64,000 nt of DNA from Adineta steineri (lineage: Eukaryota > Rotifera > Eurotatoria > Adinetida > Adinetidae), in NCBI GenBank assembly GCA_905250115.1, contig CAJNOI010000068.1, positions 158,637 to 222,636 on the forward strand. Reading direction: 5' to 3'. Below, piece by piece: positions 55,874-64,000 of the stretch. The stretch's first letter is position 1. The number at the start of each line of letters is the position of its first letter. The position numbers and the translations under genes are program-made. The notes beneath the pieces were generated by a model. That model ran no database searches, was not told the DNA's origin, and was given only the letters and a program-made list of their open reading frames with translations.

Positions 55874-57887
55874 AACAATCGAATATATTCTAGCGAGAGT
55901 TTCACAGAGAATCAACAAACAATTTGTGAGTAAAAGGATAAAAAATGATTATTTCTATAAAAAAAATTGCTATAGAAAGAAGTGAAAGTATACATACTCA
56001 TGAAATTCTATTGTCTTATATTCATCATAACAAGCTTTATCAGTGATGTCTTTCCAAAAACATCTTTGAAGCCTCCTGTATCATGCAAGAAATATTAGCT
56101 CTTTTAGACTGTAGTAGAGTGGAGATATTTATGACTTACCGTGAGTATCTATTTATATGTATGTGTATGTAAGAAGTAAAGAAATAAGAAATGATAACAA
56201 CATCTTTAGTATTTGTGCTAAAAACTGTTTCTTTTCTTCGTTATTCGCAACAGTGTTTTTGTCTTTAAATGCGTCTGTATATGCATTTTGTCTCTGTTGA
56301 GTCTACCATCAATTGTGGTTTTCTCTCGTTCTGTTCTGTACTATAGTATCTTCTCTGTTTTTCTTCTGTACTGTGTTCTGTTTACGTTACCAATTTATTA
56401 TAAATCCGTTCCTTATATGTTTTTCTTTTTTCTTCGTTCTCTGTCGGTAATTTTTGTATAACATAAGTCGATGTTTTGTTTGATATGTCGAGTAGGACAA
56501 GGCGTGGATATGAGGAAAAAGATGCAATGATAATGCAATATATACTATGTCTGTCGTTTACAAGAAGACTCAGATGATATAGACGATACATTTCATACTA
56601 CGATTTTCAGTCAAAGACAATATTTTGCTCATAGTGAATGGTAGAACGTTACCTGATTATTTTGTAAGATGTTCACTTTGTTGCAAGAAGAGTGAGACCG
56701 AAAAGAAAAATGCATTGAAAAATTTCAAGCATAGAAAAAATACATACGTACATACAAATCTTTTCTTCAACTATCAATACTTGAAAAATATGAAATTTCG
56801 GAGTCGATGTACTTAAATATACAATACTTTGTTTTTCATATGATCACTAGTTCTTCAATTGATAGAAGTAGAGAAATTTGAAGAAAAGAATATTCTTCAA
56901 TTATAAAAATACTACTAGAAATTTTCAATTTTAGTAGATGTATTTTTTATTTAGAAAGTATATTGAGTGCTGCTAAATTTCATTTCAATGGACATGCAAT
57001 TATGATCATAATAATAGTATTAACGAGGATCAGGATCTGGGTGAGAGAGAAATAATCACACCCACACCCTCTGCTCTGCTTCGACAGGTTGTCACCTCTT
57101 CATTCCATAGCATGATGTTTTCCATATAGTATTGGTATAATAACTTCCACTATAACCGCTTGTCGTCGAACCTTTGTTAATGATACAGCAATATCATATT
57201 TTTACCGCAAGAAAATACTGTGTAACACGGAAGTTCTAGAGTGGTCCCGATGCTTAGCAGTTTCCTAGTATTTTATGTTCATAATAAATGTTCTTCGAGA
57301 TGAACGTGCAAATTCATCATAACTTCTACTTAGTAGTGTTAGATCTATATCAATTGTTGTATACCATTTCATCTTCTCTAAAGAATTTTTTGCGATTATT
57401 ATTTTACTTTTCAGTTTTATTATAACTTTATCTACTCTTTATTTTAGTCGTTCTTTTTCTGATGTTTTCGTTCTGTCATATTATTCTTTCTTTTTCTCTG
57501 TCGGTAGGGAGGGCAAATGTTATGGCATCATATATCACATGCCATAAAGAATACTAATTCACTTTCAATTCCTCACGTACTACAAATATCGTTGAATATT
57601 TAAGGAGTGACTATTGTTTTATGAAAGAAGAGGAACAAAGAACGAAGAGGAGCGACAACAAACTTCTTTTTATTTTACTTGATAAAGTAAATATAAAATA
57701 TTATCTCAAGCATTCAAGTTTGTATAGAAAAATTATTGATAGATACGTCATTCTACAGTTTTCGATAGTCTATTTATAGTTAAATTAACATTTGCTCTTC
57801 TTATACCCTGTTTTGTGATTGAAACATTTGAAAATGATAGGATATCGATAATAATTTCTATTAATTTCAATTCTTAACTTTTTTTTT
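55874..57887. other. intergenic with palindrome copy 17
   Basis: No gene was recognised between the Penelope-like relic and the assembly gap. Confidence 0.4.
57025..57075. repeat. telomere-like palindrome, copy 17
   Basis: GAGGATCAGGATCTGGGTGAG faces TCACACCCACACCCTCTG. The left arm is diverged and the right arm typical. Confidence 0.6.
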
Positions 57888-57987
57888 NNNNNNNNNNNNN
57901 NNNNNNNNNNNNNNNNNNNNNNNNNNNNNNNNNNNNNNNNNNNNNNNNNNNNNNNNNNNNNNNNNNNNNNNNNNNNNNNNNNNNNNN
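57888..57987. other. assembly gap (100 N)
   Basis: Exactly 100 N, the usual placeholder for a scaffold join of unknown size. It removes the C-terminal part of the ART gene to its right. Confidence 0.98.
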
Positions 57988-59040
57988 TTCTTCTGGAAAA
58001 TAACTTAATGAATGAATTTTACTAAATGCTTTTATTTTATCTAATCGAGGATCAGCATTGATTTCAAAAAAAACTTGTTCAATATCATCGATGGTATTAT
58101 CATTAGAAGAATAAAGAAATGATCGAGCTTGTGCATAATTAAGACTCGTAGAAAAAAATGAATTTATTGATATAAATTCTCCAATAGAACTCTTTAATAT
58201 CTGAATTTCATCTTTTGACATTTGTTGTGCTCGATAAACTCGTATTGGTACTGAACATTTATTAGTTTCTAGCTGACGACCAATATCAACAATAATAAAT
58301 CTTAATAAAAATAATAACTCAATATTTTGTACTCGTAATGCTTTATTTAATAATCGATAAAGAAAACAATCACGTGTATACCACCATATAGCTTGATTTG
58401 ATGAATAGTTTTTAGTAAATTCTTCGATAAGATTTAATTCATTCGAATTATCTTTATAATATTGTTTACAAAAATTAACAAATTCTTCTTTATCATTGCT
58501 TGTTATTTTCATTCGAATAAGACAATCAATTAATAAATGAAAATGAATAAATTGGCCATTTGAACCAAGTGTTGATTGTCCTTCTTTATGATTATTTGAT
58601 TTAAAAATATTGATAGTTAAATATTCATCAATCCTCGGATATTTTCTACGTTGCATTTGATCAGATTGTATTCGATGAATAAGGTCGTTTAGTGTAATCA
58701 TGACACCTTTTACTTTAGGATAATAAGAAGCCCATTGTTCATTGATTTCTTTATTTCTACAGTACACATAGATTGATATGATTTGTCGAAGAGGAGAAAC
58801 TTGAGGAACAAGTGTTTGACCTAATTGACCACTAACAATTAATATAACACGATCATCGTAGGATAGATTATCAATATATTGAAGACATAATTCATCATCT
58901 TCAAATGTTAATAAATGATTAATTGATGTACGAAGAATTTGTTGAGCTTGAATATTTTCGTGTGATTTATTTACTGAACTATCAAGCCAAATTAAATAAT
59001 ATGTTTCTAAATTGTCATGTTGTATTGAAATTGTACTCAT
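57988..59040 (-). CDS. ADP-ribosyltransferase (ART) protein, C-terminus lost in gap
   Basis: From the ATG at 59040 the frame stays open for 351 codons to the gap. Residues about 1-140 form an alpha/beta-looking domain (YYLIWLDSS, DDRVILIVSGQLG, IISIYVYCR) that often precedes ART in bdelloid proteins; its role is unknown to me. The ART domain covers about 165-351: VRVYRAQQMS supplies the first catalytic Arg, FFSTSL the STS motif and VFFEINAD a core strand. The acidic (Q/E)xE motif should follow FPEE and is mostly hidden by the gap. Any C-terminal repeats, such as TPR, would also lie there. It is a second ART of the arginine type in the window, without the ankyrin, membrane or LRR parts of the gene at 46382. 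Confidence 0.82.
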
Positions 59041-59838
59041 CTTATTCACCTACGAATAACGAACGCGTTAGGAAGCATATAATCACGTGCTATAGTAAAG
59101 AATGAGTAAGAATATATGCTTGTTCGATGACTCCTTGTTGTATTTTACCAATAAAAGTGAGTTCGTTTGTAAAGGAAGAAAAAAATGTTTTTTCGTAAGA
59201 GAAGATTTTGTCCGATAAGGTTACATGGAAATTTCATTTCTACCGTTTATTTGATACAGGGAAAGAAAATAAATATTTTTATTATTAATATTTGTGACAC
59301 ACTTCCAAAAAGGTATTTTTTAATGGTTGGAGAAAACCATACTGTTTGATTTCGCAAGTGCAAAGTCTATGACTGCAAAGGTGTGTAAATAATTCATAGA
59401 AATATAGTATATGCATTTTCATTTTGAAAATGTGTTGAAAGTAAAAAGGAATTTTTATTTCGTCGAAACAATAAATTGGGATGAAAATAAGTAAAAGACT
59501 ATTATATAACTATATTCCATATTATCAAAGTATAAGAATGACTCATATAATTAAAGAGATATAACCCAATTAAATACATTACACCCTACTAGCTCGGTAC
59601 TATTTCAATTGTTAGAAAAGTTATGACAGTTTCTCTTCGTGTAAGAGAAGATTCAATAATTCCTCGGGTTTACTTACAAGGTAAGTATATCACTTAAAAG
59701 TTTTTGTCGCAGTTATAAAATCATCGAATTTACAACTCTCTTTGTATATGATAAAATAATTATAAAAACAATTGAACATCATTATTTAAACGTTAAAAAA
59801 ACAGAAACATGTTGTGAAATTTTGTTAGCATATAACTA
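59041..59838. other. intergenic, AT-rich
   Basis: 5' region of the ART gene and 3' region of the Ly6 gene. No other feature was seen. Confidence 0.4.
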
Positions 59839-60262
59839 TCATTTTATTTTAAAAGCATTAGTAATAATTATGAGAACTACAATTAAATAAATAAAACTCA
59901 TTGCTCTTAATGTATTACTATCATTACATAAATCTGTATGACAACAAAATTGATTCGTATCAGTTAGATTGCATGATTGTGTTACATCTCGATGTGAACC
60001 ATAAATAGTATGTTCTATCTATATGGAATTTTATATAAATGAAAAACAAAACATTAAATCTATTTACCGTACAACTGTAATTTCCATTATTAGGAAAGGT
60101 AAGTATTGGTATATTAGATGAATCAAACGGATCATTACAGAATGCACAACCATAACATTGAAGATTAATGCTAATTTGAATCAAAGCTATTTAAATAGAA
60201 AATTTCCTATGACATTACATTGATTTGTAGAACCTACCAAAGAAAATAATATAAGTCAGCAT
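59839..60262 (-). CDS. Ly6/uPAR-type three-finger protein, GPI-anchored
   Basis: Three exons (60262-60238, 60186-60068, 60018-59839), with introns of 51 and 49 bp, give a 107-aa protein in frame; exon 1 is 25 nt. A signal peptide (LTYIIFFALIQISINL) precedes LQCYGCAFCND, the usual LxCxxC opening of Ly6 domains. Cys continue through SCT and QSCNLT and close with FCCHTDLCND, the CCxxxxCN hallmark. The C-terminus is a hydrophobic stretch (FIYLIVVLIIITNAF), as for GPI attachment. The domain folds into a three-finger shape and usually acts as a surface ligand or receptor modulator. It is too short on its own for the frame to be obvious, but splicing restores the whole domain. Confidence 0.87.
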
Positions 60263-61559
60263 GGTTCAAGTTATATGTTCAATATTGATGATTATATGAA
60301 GTATGAATATTTCTTTCAATTGAAAGAGAAAGTAAATGTATGTATGGTAATGATATAAGAATATGAACATTTCCTATATTGAAAAGAATCCATCAACCTT
60401 GTTTTTTTCTATAATAGCTTATATATATATATATACATTATTTTATTCGTTTAGGTATAGAAAAAAAAGTCTTAATCAATGATCAGTAAAATCCATATGA
60501 ACTAACATATGAAACTATTTGTACTCCGAGTTTTAAAGAATTTTAAAAACTTCAGGATTGACCTACTTCAACTGCTGTTCAAATAATTTTTTCGATTTAA
60601 ATACTCCTTTTCGAATAGTATATGCCACAGACAGTGATCTGTTGAACAAAGCTATTCGGGAGAGTTTTGTGTATCAAAAGACGTCATTTTTAGAAAAAAT
60701 GCCGAAAGGACCTATAGTTTCAAATATCACTTTGGGAAATAATACTAAAATTTTCAACTAGATTAGAAGATATTCTCCTTACAGTTCTTAATATGTTGTT
60801 ATCTTTTTGCTAAAAATGTATCTGTAAGACTTTTTAAAAGTTGTACAGACATTAATGAATATTGTAAAGACAATCGAAGTTTGTTCAATATCTATACGAT
60901 TATATAATCAGATTTCAAAAAAAAAGTTTATTTGATTGAACATCTAAGAACATCCTAAAACCATTACTAAAGTATTCAAAGTTAGCAATGTGATTATAAC
61001 AATGATAAAAAGATTAAATATTTATACTTTGTCAAAATATAATAGCAACCTATAATTGCTTTATTCGACTCAAGTATAAAAGTAATATAATCTAGGCACT
61101 TTAATAAAATCGATTTATAAATAGATAAACTCTTCTATTAATCTTTCATAATAAAGCTGGTTATTTATCGTAAGACTTCCAATGACGATTAACAAAATTT
61201 ACTTTTCAGGTGGAATGTGAATATATATATATATTGAAAATCACTATCATGTGTTTTTTTACAGTGCTTTTCGAGATTAGAGAATGGATTTAATCTTCAA
61301 ATTTCTTATCAAAATTAATCCGATTATTTATTTTCCTGATACTGACAAAATTTGACTTCTTTGCTCGTATCGATATATTATTGTTATTTTTTATTCGATG
61401 AAATCAAAGTATGATATATATCTAACATAAAACTTCAAAGAAAAACATGAAGAGAAAAAAAACGCGTTTTTATGTCTTTTTAATTCTTTAATAATAAGAA
61501 CAAAAAGTTAATATCTATTCAATGAACGAATACAAGGAATATAAGATTTATATAAATTT
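60263..61559. other. intergenic
   Basis: No firm gene. The stretch 60555-60760 is slightly GC-richer and reads openly (FRIVYATDSDLLNKAIRESF) but lacks an ATG and any family match; it could be a relic exon. Confidence 0.35.
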
Positions 61560-62350
61560 TCACGGTTGAAAATTACTTGAAGCAATTGGATGAGCAGGTT
61601 CATCATAATCACTAGTAGTTAATATTGTATTTTGTCTATCATTCATATTTATATAACGATTACTATGACTATAATGATCCATACGACGATTCATCATTGT
61701 TCTTGGCTGTTGATTATAACCATAATAATTTTCATCAAATGATTGACTATCATCATCATCATCGCCATCTTCTAATCCTGAATAATTTTCTTCTTCAACA
61801 TCATTATTTTCACTTTGATTTTCTCCACCATTAATAAACGCATTTTGCCCAACTCGTCTTGGATGTGCACTTGCTGGTGGTGATGGAGCTGAAGGACGTT
61901 TTATCGGTGATACAACACGATCACCTGGTGATGTATATGTTGCTGCTCTATGTACTATAGTTGTATTACATTGAGGTAAATCTTCATCAAGATCCATAAC
62001 ATTCGACATTGTTGGAAGAACATGACGTTTATTAAGTGCTGGTAAATGTTGTCTTTGTGTTGGTGCAAAATGATAGAACATTTGTTTTTTTGGTTGATTT
62101 GTTGTTTTTGGTGTGATTAAAACTGCTTCTGTACGAAAAAAAGTATTATTTATTGAAGTTGTATTTGGAACAGTGATATCAGGTAATGGTGGATATTTTT
62201 TAACTGGAACATGATCAGATGATGATGATGTTGATGATGAATTATTTGGTATAATAAATGATTGTTCACGTATTATTTCACGAAAATCATCAATTGTTGA
62301 ACGTGGTGTGCTATTATTACTACTAGACATATTCACCATTGGATGATTAT
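61560..62350 (-). CDS. disordered Ser/Pro/Asp-rich protein, 3' exon
   Basis: The frame runs to TGA (61560). A 3' splice site (TTGTTCTAG) at 62351 precedes it and the frame is open from there (NHPMVNMSSSN), so this is probably the last exon of a gene whose earlier exons lie to the right. An ATG at 62339 would otherwise give 259 aa. The sequence is low-complexity: a Ser tract (SSSTSSSSD), Pro-rich pieces (PLPDITVP, RPSAPSPPASAHP), an acidic run (GLEDGDDDDDSQSFDE) and Tyr/Asn-rich ends. Such regions are typical of cytoplasmic tails or scaffold proteins. No domain is recognised. Confidence 0.6.
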
Positions 62351-64000
62351 CTAGAACAAGAAAATGATAAAACTAATTATTAATATCTTAAAATTTTCTT
62401 ATTAGTGACGAGAAAAAAAACAATTAATGGTTTCCAATAACAATATAAATAACAAAAGTAAAAACCGTTTTTTCTACATGTAATGTAATTATTGACAGAG
62501 AAAAAAAACTCGTCATGTCATGTTTTTATTATTCTAGATAATAATTATTCATTTATATACAAAAAATAACGAGAATCTTTATATTATAGAACAACAAAGA
62601 AAAATTTTTATTAGACAAAAAATTATTTCCCTTTTGAAGATAAAATATATATGCTTTTCTTTTACATTATATTCTAAGAACACTTACAACTTGTCGTTGA
62701 TTATTTATAAAGAACAGAGGAAATTATTATTTTTTTATATGATTATGAGTTGTTAATGTATCATAATGATATATGTAAGTAAATATCAAATGGCAATGAT
62801 GAGCGACTGAAGGACAGAATTTTTTTTGCAATGTTATTACTATTAGTTAGCAAATAGCAACCACAGAATGAATTTAGCATTACTTAGGTTTCATTTTATT
62901 ATGTGCTCATATTGAATCGTATCCTTACCTTGAATTATTTCAAATTTAAAACAATACATACATATGTTTTTAATTCACACACATACATACACAAATTCAT
63001 ATAATCTACCTATTGAAAATGTGCATGAAATCATGTGAGAAATAAAATGCGAGTAGATGTCAAGAGTATCTTGTGCAGACGCAATGCACAACCATCTATC
63101 GGTAGTCAAACAAAAGAAAAGAACAAAATGATGCTGTAAATAAAAATTCTTTCTTTTTCTTCTCTCCTGGCCTCTCCTCTCCTCTCCTCTCCAGTTTACA
63201 TGTTATGCTTTTTTTTAATAACTACACTATTGAAAGTAAAAGAAAAAAAAGTGGTGAAAGAAAATTGCGTATTAAAATAACAATAATAACATTGATGATA
63301 ATGAACAGAAGAGAAAAAAGATAGTAAAATATCCTTGAATAGATATTTTATTCTCCTTTCATCAATTATAACGAAGTTTTATATGTTCATGTTCTATACA
63401 TCAATAAAAAATAATATAAAATAGTTTCTCTTCATAAGAAAAAAAATTTGAATCATATTTGTCGTTCAGAGTAATAAGAAAATTCAGGTTTGTTTTTTCT
63501 TTATCGACTGTTAAATAAATATTATTTCATAAACAATATTCCAGACATTTACTATATGAAAAATTGAACAAGAATTGAGTTTTTTTTTGTCATAGAGAAT
63601 TATGATAAGACAAATAATGTGTACTATTTACAATTTATAAACAATAAAGCACAAATCATTGTATTACTATTTAATTATCTGAGTCAGTTATGATACAAGA
63701 CTACTAAATATCATGTCATTTAATCATGAATGTTTTCAAACTATTCAGACATAATTCCTTGTCGACAAAGAATAAGTATCTATGATTATATTATACAATC
63801 TACTTCTCTCTATATATAGAATTATGAAATGCATCCTACGTATTTTTTTATATAGAGACAAACACTTATAATTATGATAAAAAGAAAATTCCATGATTAT
63901 GCTGAATAGTTTATATTTTTAGAATAGCGAATTTTACTATTTATAAGAAAGAATATTATAATATCTATTTAATGTGAAAAATAAAACTATAATTTTCTAT
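62351..64000. other. intron or intergenic, AT-rich
   Basis: No exon was recognised. A CTCTC repeat (about 63168-63193) runs into CAG and looks like a polypyrimidine tract, but no open exon follows it on the plus strand. Confidence 0.4.

Noticed and set aside
61625..61834. Plus-strand Tyr/His-rich frame
   Set aside because: Shadow of the low-complexity minus-strand exon.
1..64000. CRISPR arrays, bacterial operons or tRNA/rRNA genes
   Set aside because: Repeats are not spaced like CRISPR. Genes have spliceosomal introns and no ribosome-binding sites. No cloverleaf or rRNA sequence was recognised by eye; a tRNA scan was not possible.

Overview
The window looks like nuclear DNA of a bdelloid rotifer (Adineta/Rotaria type). 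It is AT-rich, with animal-type multi-exon genes, many very short introns (about 45-90 bp) and tiny exons. Several gene families are ones known to be expanded in bdelloids: NHL-repeat proteins, ADP-ribosyltransferases and 28-residue leucine-rich repeats. A short G-rich motif built on TGTGGG, the published bdelloid telomeric repeat, occurs throughout. Exon structures were built by hand from GT/AG sites and frame continuity. Where every junction and the total length kept frame I give high confidence.

Left part (1-16 kb): the 3' end of a MAM-domain surface protein with an 18-nt microexon; a six-exon gene joining a FAF1-like UAS domain to a PARP catalytic domain; an intronless short-chain dehydrogenase; a degenerate repeat block; and a complete 11-exon TRPA-like ankyrin channel. 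Middle (16-34 kb): two secreted or membrane NHL-repeat proteins, small membrane proteins built from very short exons, a diverged tandem duplication beside a four-helix membrane protein gene, three B-box/coiled-coil/SPRY-like genes (one a pseudogene), a broken glycosyl-hydrolase-like gene, a tail-anchored RING protein and a small secreted Cys-rich peptide. From 34.8 to 39.1 kb there are three tandem paralogues of an unrecognised two-helix, Cys-rich surface protein family. From 41.7 to 43.7 kb: a small TM protein, a truncated NHL relic and a MAPEG/microsomal GST-like enzyme.

Right part (46-64 kb): the most striking locus is a 14-exon minus-strand gene (46382-53967, 950 aa). It reads ankyrin repeats, an arginine-type ADP-ribosyltransferase with an R-S-ExE motif, one transmembrane helix, a Thr-rich stalk and 11 leucine-rich repeats. 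Each of the first ten repeats is its own 84-nt exon, in a 145-bp exon+intron array. This suggests a receptor with an LRR ectodomain and a cytoplasmic ART effector. Then come a Penelope-like GIY-YIG relic with nearby hammerhead-like motifs, a second ART gene cut by a 100-N gap, a Ly6-type GPI protein and a disordered-protein 3' exon.

Across the window, 16 short palindromes plus one half copy of the form GGGTGTGGG...CCCACACCC recur. They sit mostly 70-300 bp beyond gene 3' ends or in introns. Always being G-rich arm first, they resemble miniature head-to-head telomere junctions.
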